This document shows, one piece after another, positions 34,236-42,609 of a DNA stretch of 64,000 bases (its first letter is position 1; each line of letters opens with the position of its first letter). The stretch covers positions 1-64,000 of the forward strand of contig DESS01000295.1 in assembly GCA_002361335.1 (NCBI GenBank), read 5' to 3'. Position numbers and translations under genes: made by a program. Below the pieces are notes generated by a model, which did not search any database, had not been told where the DNA came from, and was given only the letters and a program-made list of their open reading frames with translations. The stretch comes from Richelia sp. UBA3308 (GTDB taxonomy: Bacteria; Cyanobacteriota; Cyanobacteriia; Cyanobacteriales; Nostocaceae).

Positions 34236-34549
34236 TCTACTACCCTACTCCGTAGTTTTAATTATTACTTATATTTATCTGAATACTAATGAATACTAAA
34301 ATTTGAAATTAAAATTGATGTATTGTTTAATTTTTCCCAGATAATATCCATGGAATGGTATTTCTGACATTTCAGATAAATGTGAGTGGCAATCGCTTAA
34401 TTACTTGTATTAAGTTGATTTTAAACATATTTAATCTAATTTTATCCATTGAAGATCAAAATATTACAGATTCTTTGTAAAAAGTCATGCATTAAAATAT
34501 TTGTGAAGATAAACAGCTGTTATTAAACCCCTTTTACAGTTTCTTTTTC
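34236..34549. other. Intergenic spacer
   Basis: About 315 bp AT-rich sequence between moaC and the small Cys protein. Nothing recognised. Confidence 0.4.
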
Positions 34550-35065
34550 TCAAATGGAATAATCTCCAGATTTGCCACCACTTTTACTAACTAAATGTAT
34601 TGATTCTATTTGAATCGATTTTTCTAAGGCTTTCGCCATATCGTATAAAGTCAGTGCAGCAACAGAAACCGCTGTTAAAGCTTCCATTTCCACTCCGGTT
34701 TCACCTTTAGTTTTGACTGTTGCTTGAATTTCATAACCCGGTAGTTGAGACAAAGGGGTTATTTGCACTTGAATTTTTTGTAAAGGTAAAGGATGGCATA
34801 AAGGAATCAAAGCTGCCGTTTGCTTTGCGGCCATAATTCCAGCCAGTCTCGCTGTTGCTAATACATCTCCTTTTGGGGCGTTTCCTGATTCAATTGTGGT
34901 GAAAGTTTCCGGTTTCATTCGCACCTTAGCAGCTGCTACAGCTTGTCTAACGGTAGGTGCTTTGGCAGATACATCCACCATCTGGGCTTCACCGCGATGA
35001 TCTAAATGAGTTAAACCCTGCTTGGTTCGGGTATTTGAGGAATTTTGAAAATCTTCTTGTGTCAT
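34550..35065 (-). CDS. moaC: Cyclic pyranopterin monophosphate synthase
   Basis: With MoaA converts GTP to cyclic pyranopterin monophosphate, the first stage of molybdenum cofactor synthesis (needed by nitrate reductase). 171 residues with the MoaC hallmarks LTHLDHRGEAQMVDVSAKA (19-37), KGDVLATARLAGIMAAKQT, the catalytic LIPLCHPLPL and the C-terminal VSKSGGKSGDY. The GVEMEALTAVSVAALTLYDM helix is also canonical. Full length. No other moa gene is adjacent. It lies head-to-head with tRNA-Arg (34 bp apart). Confidence 0.97.
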   Translation of the reverse strand: MTQEDFQNSSNTRTKQGLTHLDHRGEAQMVDVSAKAPTVRQAVAAAKVRMKPETFTTIESGNAPKGDVLATARLAGIMAAKQTAALIPLCHPLPLQKIQVQITPLSQLPGYEIQATVKTKGETGVEMEALTAVSVAALTLYDMAKALEKSIQIESIHLVSKSGGKSGDYSI

Positions 35066-35099
35066 TTGGCTTTTATATGCTATTATTTAATTCTTGTAA

Positions 35100-35173
35100 G
35101 GGCGTGTAGCTCAGTGGACTAGAGCACGTGGCTACGGACCACGGTGTCAGGGGTTCGAATCCCTTCTCGCCCG
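35100..35173 (+). tRNA. tRNA-Arg (anticodon ACG)
   Basis: 74 nt cloverleaf: acceptor GGGCGTG/CTCGCCC with one T-T mismatch, D stem GCTC/GAGC, anticodon stem CGTGG/CCACG with loop CTACGGA giving anticodon ACG, five-base variable loop GTGTC, T stem with loop TTCGAAT, discriminator G. CCA is not encoded. A34 would be deaminated to inosine to read CGU, CGC and CGA codons. Confidence 0.95.
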
Positions 35174-35399
35174 CTTCTCAAAAAGTTAGAAGTTAAGGTT
35201 TTAACTTTTAACTCTTATGTTTTAAATATAGATTGATTAGCTTTTTTGCTAATACTCAAAAACTCCATCTGCTTCATCAGTTTCTTTATACTGGCTGTTT
35301 GTAGGTGGAACAATTTTCGTTTACGCCTTTTAGATTACCAGAATCTGGTTGCGTTTTTTCCCGATCTTCCCTAAAGCGAAGGTGGCGAACGCCAATCGC

Positions 35400-35427
35400 G
35401 TTCACCGCAAGGTGTTCCCGTAGGGTA
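35400..35427 (+). repeat. GTTCACC/AGGGTA dispersed repeat, copy 3
   Basis: GTTCACCGCAAGGTGTTCCC then GTAGGGTA; preceded by GGCGAACGCCAATCGC, which folds on itself with GGCGAAC/GTTCACC-type pairing. Confidence 0.8.
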
Positions 35428-35585
35428 GCGCATGCCCTTTGGGCTTATCGCATTTTTGTATGTCAGAATTCGATTCTAATAATAGAAATAGGTCGATTAT
35501 TTATGAGTGGCAACAAAAAATAAAAGTCGCCAACCGCAATAATATATTGTGCCACTGTCGTAATTGCCATAACGAATGGGTGTAA

Positions 35586-35622
35586 GATGCCCGGTTGGGA
35601 TCTAAATTCTCATCCGGGCATC
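35586..35622. repeat. 37-bp hairpin repeat, copy 2
   Basis: Perfect 9-bp stem GATGCCCGG/CCGGGCATC enclosing TTGGGATCTAAATTCTCAT. Same size and flanks as 12173-12209. Confidence 0.7.
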
Positions 35623-35858
35623 CAAGCGCTCAAACCGCTCATGGATTTTATCGCGCGATAGTTTTTAGTTGTTATAGCAATCCGGAATTATTCCCTGGCG
35701 AGTGTCAATAAGCCAAACCCAATGTGGGTGGTTCCGGTATCGGGGGCTTGAGACTGATAGTGAGTATCCGATCCGATTGTAAAAGTTCCTTTCCGCGTTA
35801 AGGTAAGTTGGGTTTAAGAATAAAACCCAACCAAATTACTGTAATCTTTTAGACTGAA

Positions 35859-38726
35859 TTATTGAGGAATAACGGTATCTTCTCGGGAAGCCAGATTCTG
35901 AATCCGTTCGTCTAATTCCGGGTCAGTATCGGCTTGATTAAATGCATTGGCTGCCGTGGGGAAGGATTGATGGAAGTATTCTGCGAGGGCATCCTGCTCG
36001 GAACCAAAGTCAGTAAAATTGGCAACACCCTCGAAGGGTTCCGCGATCGCATTATCTCGGACTCCGTTTTTGTTGAGGTCTTCTTCAGCATCTAAAACCC
36101 CATCGCCATTGCTATCTGGCTCACCCAACATATCGATGCGATTGAACAAAGTGGGATTGGCACTCAAGAAGCTGGGGAGGGGATAGCCGTCACCACCATC
36201 AGCGAGATAATTGAGAGTGACTGCACGGAAGGTACGGCTGGGTTCGCCGACTAATTCACCATTTTGAGCTACTACGTCTATGGTCTCACCTGCATCGTCT
36301 ACAACCACCAAAGATAGAACGCGATCGTTAACAGCACGGGTTGCATCAAAACTGAACTTGAGACCACCGACTTGGGGAAATTGACCAGGAGTGACACCAG
36401 GAGCAGTTCCCGCAACCCCGTGTTCAATGGTCTGTAATAGTTGATCTGCTGTGATCGTGAACAGGGTTAATCCGTTGTTAAACCGCAGGGAGTTCTTGAT
36501 GTCGAGTTGGGAAACTTGACCTTCTTCCTTGCCCACTTCTGGGTTAGCTGCTGGGGGTAACAGTTCAAAGTCATCGGGGTCGATGCCACCGTTTGCGGCG
36601 CTAATTACCCCTATATTGGAGCGAATACTGCCTCCATTCTTCAAGGAGATAACTGTTGTCCCATCCACTGTTTTAGCGTAGGCGAGGTTAGCATCGGCAC
36701 TCAGATTACCTAGGTTAGTTTCTTCGGTGCGGACAAAGGCGCGATCGCCATGTAGGAAGACGGCAGTATTACCAAAGACGTTACCATCCTGAGTAGCGAT
36801 TACGGCATTCAGGGCATCAGTGATTTCTACAATCTCTGGGTCTGGTGTTCCTCCTACAGCATTAACTCCTTGGTCATCAGCGGCATAGGCTCCACTAATG
36901 TTGGGGTCAACACTACTGGGAATCAGTATGCCGTTTTCATCAAAGTCTACCACGAGACGACCGACATATTTGAAGTTGGCAGCTGTATTCACAACAGCAA
37001 TTGGGTTTCCATCTGCATTGGTTTTGAGAATGGGATAAACGCCGCCACTGGTATCTCCAGAACGGATACGATCGGTGGTATCAGATAACAAGGTGTGAGA
37101 ACCTCCGGCGACTATGATATCCACATCCCGCAAGCGAGGTGCTAACTCATCGCGCTCAATGGTTAACTGTTGCATGTGAGATAGGAGAATTACCTTGTTG
37201 ATACCTGTAGCTGTCAGTTCATCTACCGCAGCTTGGATTTGTGCAGCTAGTGCGTCATAGTCTGTGGCATTTTCAGGGGATACGGTAATGTCACCAGAGG
37301 ATGCGATGGTAGGTAGAAGCGGTGTTGTTGCTCCGACAATGCCAATTTGTTCGCTGTTGACGGTGATGACTGCTGTTCCTGCCAGCTTTCCTGGGGAAAT
37401 AGTACTTACTTCTTGACCATTAGCAGTTACCTGGCTTGACAAGTTGTAATCCGTGGTAAAATCGACGTTTGTGCTGAGATAGGGAAATAAGGTCCCACGG
37501 TAAGTCCCTGAAGGTTTAATAATATTTCGCACTTCCTTGGTGCCAAGATCGAAATCATGGTTGCCAAAGGTGGAAGCTTGGATGCCGAGTTGATTGTGGA
37601 TTTCAATATCAGCGTGACCTATACCAGCTTCTCCCACAGGGGTGTCGTCCAAACTAGGATCGCTCCCTGCAAACAGAAACGGACTGGGAATGTAGTTGTC
37701 TCCAGAGGAGAGGATAACGGTGTTGGGGTAGTCATCTTTGAGAGCATTGAGGACGGCGGAAAAGCGAGGAGCATCTTCCAATGCTTCCAATCCAGCTTCA
37801 AAATCTGAACTATGGAGCAGTTGCAGAGTAAAAGTCTCTGACTCAGGAAAAACTTGTTTAAAGTCATCTTTGACGCTGATTAGGCTCCAACTCTGAGCCT
37901 CAGCCTCATCCAGGGCTTCTTTAACGTGTTTGTCTTCTCGATCTTCTTCATAAAGTTCCCGATCTGGATCATCATGCCTAACCAACATCATTAAGTCGTG
38001 GCCTTGATGATCGTCGGTGTACTGCAACATTTGCAAATCACCCGTGGAATTACCGACTGCCATAATCGGTTTCTTACCAATGTAGCGCCCTATGGCTACG
38101 GGTTTTTTTTGTTGATCGTTGAAGAAAATCGGTAAACCACGGCGCACGAGAGCAGGTGGATCGTAGTTTTTATTATCAAATTTGGTTCTGAATATGGAAC
38201 CAATTACGTTTTGGGGGGGAATGCCATAGTATTCTTCGGCATAGGAACGAATGAAATCGATCTCGCCACCGGAACAAATGTAGACTTGGAAATCATTGGC
38301 TCGGAGATAATCGAGCAATTCCACCATTGGTTGGTAGATTAAATCCACGTAAGGCTTACCAAACTCGGTGTTGTTTTCGGTGGTTACAAAGTTATGGGCT
38401 GTTTCGATGTATTCCTCTGTGGTTTTTCCTCTGCCAATACCATATTTCTTAATAAAAGTTATCGGGGGGGCTTTGGGGTATTCGCTCCAGAGTGTACCGT
38501 CGTTGTCGAAAACAGCAATGCGATCCTTGGCTTCTACAAAATTATCACTGTCGGGATTGGTCACATCTGTGACAAAGTCAACGATCGTCGTCTTCGTTTC
38601 TCCTTCTTGCCAGGAAGGAAGGACATCTAAATCGGCAGCCGTCGCCTGAAAATTGCTCGTTGTAGCAATCCAAAGTAAACAGCATAAGCTGATGGAGACT
38701 AATCTCCTTAAAGTTTTGATTTTCAT
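35859..38726 (-). CDS. Exported HAD phosphatase / 5'-nucleotidase fusion
   Basis: Predicted exported bifunctional phosphatase that could release phosphate from extracellular organic phosphorus or nucleotides. 955 residues: signal peptide (1-31, cut after ATA), HAD-type phosphatase domain (about 45-295; FDNDGTLW 73-80 with both catalytic Asp, CSGG 151-154, GNSTGD 225-230), metallophosphoesterase domain of UshA type (about 298-610; SDFE 307-310, GDN 342-344, GNHDFD 388-393, SHM 516-518, GGSH 541-544), 5_nucleotid_C domain (about 640-865), and an EF-hand-like loop DSNGDGVLDAEED (871-883). In classical UshA enzymes the first motif is DxH; here it is DFE, so the first metal site is altered. No pho-box was identified. 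Confidence 0.85.
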   Translation of the reverse strand: MKIKTLRRLVSISLCCLLWIATTSNFQATAADLDVLPSWQEGETKTTIVDFVTDVTNPDSDNFVEAKDRIAVFDNDGTLWSEYPKAPPITFIKKYGIGRGKTTEEYIETAHNFVTTENNTEFGKPYVDLIYQPMVELLDYLRANDFQVYICSGGEIDFIRSYAEEYYGIPPQNVIGSIFRTKFDNKNYDPPALVRRGLPIFFNDQQKKPVAIGRYIGKKPIMAVGNSTGDLQMLQYTDDHQGHDLMMLVRHDDPDRELYEEDREDKHVKEALDEAEAQSWSLISVKDDFKQVFPESETFTLQLLHSSDFEAGLEALEDAPRFSAVLNALKDDYPNTVILSSGDNYIPSPFLFAGSDPSLDDTPVGEAGIGHADIEIHNQLGIQASTFGNHDFDLGTKEVRNIIKPSGTYRGTLFPYLSTNVDFTTDYNLSSQVTANGQEVSTISPGKLAGTAVITVNSEQIGIVGATTPLLPTIASSGDITVSPENATDYDALAAQIQAAVDELTATGINKVILLSHMQQLTIERDELAPRLRDVDIIVAGGSHTLLSDTTDRIRSGDTSGGVYPILKTNADGNPIAVVNTAANFKYVGRLVVDFDENGILIPSSVDPNISGAYAADDQGVNAVGGTPDPEIVEITDALNAVIATQDGNVFGNTAVFLHGDRAFVRTEETNLGNLSADANLAYAKTVDGTTVISLKNGGSIRSNIGVISAANGGIDPDDFELLPPAANPEVGKEEGQVSQLDIKNSLRFNNGLTLFTITADQLLQTIEHGVAGTAPGVTPGQFPQVGGLKFSFDATRAVNDRVLSLVVVDDAGETIDVVAQNGELVGEPSRTFRAVTLNYLADGGDGYPLPSFLSANPTLFNRIDMLGEPDSNGDGVLDAEEDLNKNGVRDNAIAEPFEGVANFTDFGSEQDALAEYFHQSFPTAANAFNQADTDPELDERIQNLASREDTVIPQ

Positions 38727-39209
38727 AAGTGAAATTTACTAATTGTCATAGTCAATTTTATGTCATCGGGTGCGTGAGGCGATACTAAATTTCGACATCC
38801 GAAATGACTAGGGCGTGTTTTCGGGAGCATCCCAAATGTGTAAAAACCTATAGCCATTTTCAGTTTAATAAGTATCATTTCTAAGGCAATTCTCGGATGA
38901 TCCCCCCTTCCCCGCGATGTATTGGGGGGTTGAAGTCCTTTCAAGGGTAGGTATTTAGGTTTTGGACAAATAGTTGTATAAGATTCAAGCATTAAACCTA
39001 ATTTCAAGGTTTTAGCTAATGATTTTAGTTCCACAAAAAAATAGGTCTAATCTAAAAAACTTACCCATGAGGGGGGTTGAAGTCCCCCTTTTTTAAGGGG
39101 AGCCACTGCGTTGCGGAGGTGCCCGCAGTACGAGCAAGTGGCGTGGATTTAGGGGGATCAAAAAGTCTACGAGTTTTATTTATAACTTTTCAAACATCCT
39201 CTAAGATAT
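38727..39209. other. Spacer with a dispersed repeat
   Basis: About 480 bp. Roughly 39068-39204 resembles the complement of 27050-27192 (GATCCCCCTAAAT core, TTTTCAAACATCCTCT end). A related stretch GGGGGGTTGAAGTCC occurs twice (38930, 39071). No convincing gene; the 103-codon frame 38723-39034 is repeat sequence. Confidence 0.5.
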
Positions 39210-40220
39210 TTACTGCTCGCTATTCGCTGGTAAAGCTCGAACCATTATCAAGCCAACATAGGGCAGATGTGCTTTTAGTTGTTCCTCAACCTTATCCGTA
39301 ATCCCTTGAGTTTCCTGAAGAGATAGAGTCGGCGGTAACATGATATCCATCTCAACATGGAGTCGATGCCCCAGCCAACGGCTGCGGAGGTTTGCAATTG
39401 CCGACTCTTCTATTTCAGGCAAATGATTGACTGCATGGTGGAGTGATTCGAGTATTTCTGGTTCCACCCCATCCAACAAGCGACTAAAAATCGTCTGCCC
39501 CGATTCCCAAACAATTTTGAGCAATACTGCTGTGATGATTAAGCCCATCACTGGATCTGCCCAGGGATAGCCCAGCCAAACACCCACAGCACTAAGCAAC
39601 ACCGCCAAACTTACTAAACCATCCGCCATAGCATGATACCCATCGGCAACTAGGGCAGCGCTGTTGATTTCGCGGCCTACCCGAATCCGGAAAACAGCCA
39701 CAATTTCGTTACCAATTAAGCCCACCACAGCCGCGATCGCCAAGGCTCCCAAATGATTGAGGGGTTGAGGATGGTAAAATCGCTCTACAGACTCATAGGC
39801 GGTAATTATAGCGCTCAATAGCACAATTGCCACAATCATCACCCCCGCCAAGTCTTCCAATCGAGCAAAGCCATAGGAAAATCTTGCTGTTGGCTTTCGT
39901 CGCGACACCAGGAAGGCCACACCCAAAGGCACAGCAGTCATAGCATCTCCGACATTGTGAATCATATCTGCCAGCAGGGCGACACTACCAGAGAGCCAAA
40001 ACACCACCCCTTGCAAGATAGAAGTGAGAACCAAGCCCACCAGTGACACTTTGACGGCCCAGATTCCCCGAGCAGAACTGGCGATTTCCGGATCGATCAA
40101 CCCGTGGGTGTGGCTATGAGCATCGTGGTGGTGATGATCGTGGTGGTGTTTCACCTTTGGTTTGTTGAGTTGAGGGACATCAACATTATCAGTCGCGATA
40201 GAGGTAGAAATTTGTGTCAT
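39210..40220 (-). CDS. CDF metal transporter with His-rich N-terminus
   Basis: Inner-membrane divalent metal exporter of the CDF family (CzcD/DmeF-like; Zn, Co or Ni plausible). 336 residues. The cytosolic N-terminus has the metal-binding stretch HHHDHHHHDAHSHTHG (about 25-40). Six membrane segments carry the metal-site motifs DMIHNVGDA in TM2 and DGYHAMADG in TM5. The C-terminal ferredoxin-like domain includes LRSRWLGHRLHVEMDIMLPP. It differs from the CDF protein at 12740 in having the His-rich region. ATG 40220. GC content looks slightly higher here and in the preceding HAD fusion than in neighbouring genes, which might reflect transfer of a unit. Confidence 0.92.
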   Translation of the reverse strand: MTQISTSIATDNVDVPQLNKPKVKHHHDHHHHDAHSHTHGLIDPEIASSARGIWAVKVSLVGLVLTSILQGVVFWLSGSVALLADMIHNVGDAMTAVPLGVAFLVSRRKPTARFSYGFARLEDLAGVMIVAIVLLSAIITAYESVERFYHPQPLNHLGALAIAAVVGLIGNEIVAVFRIRVGREINSAALVADGYHAMADGLVSLAVLLSAVGVWLGYPWADPVMGLIITAVLLKIVWESGQTIFSRLLDGVEPEILESLHHAVNHLPEIEESAIANLRSRWLGHRLHVEMDIMLPPTLSLQETQGITDKVEEQLKAHLPYVGLIMVRALPANSEQ

Positions 40221-40998
40221 CGTATTTTTTTAGACATAAAATTATTCTTTTTGTACGGAGGTATTATGGGTAATTAACTAAATTATTAATTACATAATTG
40301 AAAATGATACTATTTTATTTCTGTGATATTTTTGGTCTATTTTGACTTTCAAGAAACACGAGCCGAAACCCTTATAAATATGAGTTTTTTATTTTCCAGT
40401 GTTTACTTCATTCGTACCGAGGGGGTTATTAATTTTGACTATAGCGGTTTTGGGGTTGAGTAGAATACATTCTTGTGGTAAGGGCATCCCTGCCTGTGGC
40501 AATTCTACTAATTTTCTTAGCATTACACCCAACTGAAATTCGCTATATACAGGGATGGTGCGTGACACCAAAACCCTTATTACTCCCGTCTCGCTTATCA
40601 GATTACCTATAAAAATTATTCCCTCGCTCCCTCCCTCTCTCACTCCGAAACTCAATCCCCACCGGTAATATAACGGTCGGGAAGGGAGTAACAGGTTCAA
40701 ATTAACTTTAGTGTCACGCAACGGCAATAACGCGGGAAGAAAATCTACACCGCGTTTTGCCTCCCCTAAAAGAAAAATGTGCCTTTTGCGTAAGTATTGT
40801 AGTTGTTAAATTCAACACTTACTTAAGTACTTAGGCAAAATTAATTGTACATTTGTCCGCAGCGAGTTGAACGGAGTAACGATTAGCAATCCCAAAGTGT
40901 TGCGATTGCTAGCCTACCCTACGGAAACACCTGACGGTGAACGGTACAATATTTAAAGTGGCATAAATTTAAACGTGTTTTTTCTAATTTAAACCGAG
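40221..40998. other. Spacer, repeat-rich
   Basis: About 780 bp. Contains a trace of the ATACAGCAT-type element (CTTGTGGTAAGGGCATCCCT at 40474), a sequence ACTTAGGCAAAATTAAT (40839) also found at 60837, and a GTTCACC/AGGGTA repeat (40915-40942). The frame at 40389-40727 is not supported. Confidence 0.5.
40915..40942 (-). repeat. GTTCACC/AGGGTA dispersed repeat, copy 4
   Basis: On the minus strand GTTCACCGTCAGGTGTTTCC then GTAGGGTA. The flank GAGTTGAACGGAGTAACG is shared with copy 1. Confidence 0.75.
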
Positions 40999-41600
40999 AT
41001 GCAGAGGTATGTAAGGGAGATTATTTGTGGGAAACGTAAAGAAATTAGATATTGGCAAATAACGACTGACCCAGAAGAACTTCCGTCTAATACTACCTGG
41101 TACGTTTTGAGTAAATATCCGGATATTACACCGAGAGAAGTTGGCAATTTTTATGGATTAAGAACTTGGGTTGAGTATGGTTTAAAGCAAAGCGGAGCCG
41201 GAGACGCTCCGCCTCCGGTAAAAATGAACTGGGATGGGCAGATTTCCGTGTAACTAGTTATCCACAAATTGAAAGATGGTGGGAGATTGTTTGCAGTGCC
41301 TATCTTTTGGTTAGTCTTCATGGGGAGCAATTGCTTAAACTACCGCCACAATCTGAATCTAAATTTTCTTCACACCCCTGGTGGAATGATAAAAGTGGTT
41401 GGAATAATATTCTCAACAATCTTCGTTTAATTCTTCAACCCTTCGTATTTTTTAATTTAATGAAACCTTGGCTAAAAGTTTTTAAAATACCTGAACTATA
41501 TCAAGGCTTCTTGAAGCTTCAAAGGCTAATTAATTATTTTACCGATTCGATTTTTAGTCAGTTGGATTATTGGGATTTCTATTTTTCCTCTGCCGCTTAG
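40999..41600 (+). pseudogene. IS701-type transposase remnant, frameshifted by an inserted SDR
   Basis: C-terminal part of a DDE transposase of the IS701 type. Frame 1 reads YWQITTDPEELPSNTTWYVL ... REVGNFYGLRTWVEYGLKQS to 41193; then 26 extra bases intervene, after which another frame resumes with KNELGWADFRVTSYPQIERW, continues through LVSLHGEQLLKLPPQSESKF and ends at 41600. Removing the 26 bases restores one continuous frame. The N-terminal half, including most of the catalytic residues, is missing upstream. So the gene was both truncated and interrupted, and is dead. Confidence 0.82.
41191..41219 (-). repeat. 29-bp small dispersed repeat (SDR), copy 2, inside the transposase
   Basis: On the minus strand ACCGGAGGCGGAGCGTCTCC then GGCTCCGCT, 28 of 29 identical to 22793-22821. 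The inserted part is 26 bp, which causes the frameshift in the transposase remnant. Confidence 0.88.
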
Positions 41601-41742
41601 TGACAAAAGAGGGTTAATAACTCTATTCGGCATCGCAGTTCTAGGATAAATCCTCCATTTGCCTAAGTCCTAGGTTTGTAAATTAGACTGTCTATAATCT
41701 GCCAAATACACCATTACTCATTTAACTAGCAGCTAACTAGTA

Positions 41743-41874
41743 CAGCAGGCGCGTAAAGGGCGCAACCATTTCTACAAAGTCAAAGCTAGGGAACACAATA
41801 CTTTTTACTTCCGCGCAGCGGCACTAGCAGCAGCAGTTAAGAAAGCGACTCGCAACTGGTTGTGTGGTATTTGA
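41743..41874 (+). other. Possible short coding remnant
   Basis: 43 sense codons ending in TGA: QQARKGRNHFYKVKAREHNT then FYFRAAALAAAVKKATRNWL. The composition is protein-like and basic, suggesting the C-terminal end of a decayed gene, but I do not recognise it. The rest of 41601-42609 is spacer with repeats. Confidence 0.25.
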
Positions 41875-42010
41875 CTATTTCGCTGAGATGTTCGTGTTAC
41901 AAGATTTATGGATATTCCCACTCCAATAGAATGTGGGCTTTTAGACGACTTGCTATAACCCGTCACACATTGGTGTAGTTCTGTTCAGGATTTTATCGAG
42001 TACCTGGAAC

Positions 42011-42038
42011 GTTCACCTTTATGTGTTCCCGAAGGGTA
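42011..42038 (+). repeat. GTTCACC/AGGGTA dispersed repeat, copy 5
   Basis: GTTCACCTTTATGTGTTCCC then GAAGGGTA, followed by a segment GAAGCAATCGCAAGGTGTTG that pairs in part with its own flanks. Confidence 0.75.
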
Positions 42039-42383
42039 GTGAAACGAAGCAATCGCAAGGTGTTGGGATTACTTCACTCCGAAGAAGGGGCAGTGAATAA
42101 TGACAAGTGATTAACCGGACATGATATTAATTTTATCCCCAAGCTTTTACTTTAAAACCCTTTGCTAACCAAGGTTTTGGGGTGCTTGTCACCCCTTGAG
42201 GATTACGAGCGATGGCGACGTAATAGCCAAAAACGTTCCCAGGCAGGGGATTTTATATTTTTGACTTTTGATTTTTGACTTTTGACTTTTGATATCAAGT
42301 CGGGCTAATTATTTAAGTAGGTTGGTGTTGAAAATAGTAGTTAGGGTAAGTGAGTAGTGAATAGTGATGGGGTGAGATTGATC

Positions 42384-42448
42384 AAGGCTTTGGAGCAAGT
42401 TTACCCAAGCTGTAAGTAAGTTCGGGTTTATTTTTGCTGACTTACTTA
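42384..42448 (+). repeat. Insertion-sequence end remnant (inverted partner at 44844-44907)
   Basis: First 32 bases (42384-42415) are identical to the minus strand at 44876-44907; the next ~33 bases are similar and include GCTGACTTACTTA. Translated, it reads LIKALEQVYPSCK, which looks like a transposase C-terminus. About 60 bp following (GACTTACTTACTATATAATC) resembles 57332-57400. Confidence 0.7.
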
Positions 42449-42537
42449 CTATATAATCCCATTAAAAAGATCGCGCCTATTCTACTACTGATGAATACTT
42501 ATTACTCCTTACTCCTCACTCATTACTTATTACTCAT

Positions 42538-42587
42538 TACTCATTACTCAAATAAAATACGATAACTGTTTAACCGGACATGATATG
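42538..42587. repeat. Dispersed repeat, copy 2 (near ABC ATPase 3' end)
   Basis: Near-identical to 20-70 (GATAACTGTTTAACCGGACA core). Preceded by TTACTCAT-type units. Confidence 0.7.
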
Positions 42588-42609
42588 AATTTTCCCTCCA
42601 GGGGCGCTC

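Larger units (their letters stand above)
35174..35858. other. Spacer with dispersed repeats
   Basis: 685 bp with a GTTCACC/AGGGTA repeat (35400-35427) and the second 37-bp hairpin repeat (35586-35622). The 72-codon frame at 35305-35523 runs through the repeat and is not convincing. Confidence 0.5.

Noticed and set aside
35305..35523. 72-codon frame downstream of tRNA-Arg
   Set aside because: Its middle is the GTTCACC/AGGGTA repeat, so the frame is accidental.
40389..40727. 112-codon minus-strand frame
   Set aside because: Contains a trace of the ATACAGCAT-type repeat and low-complexity CT-rich sequence; no start signal or family.
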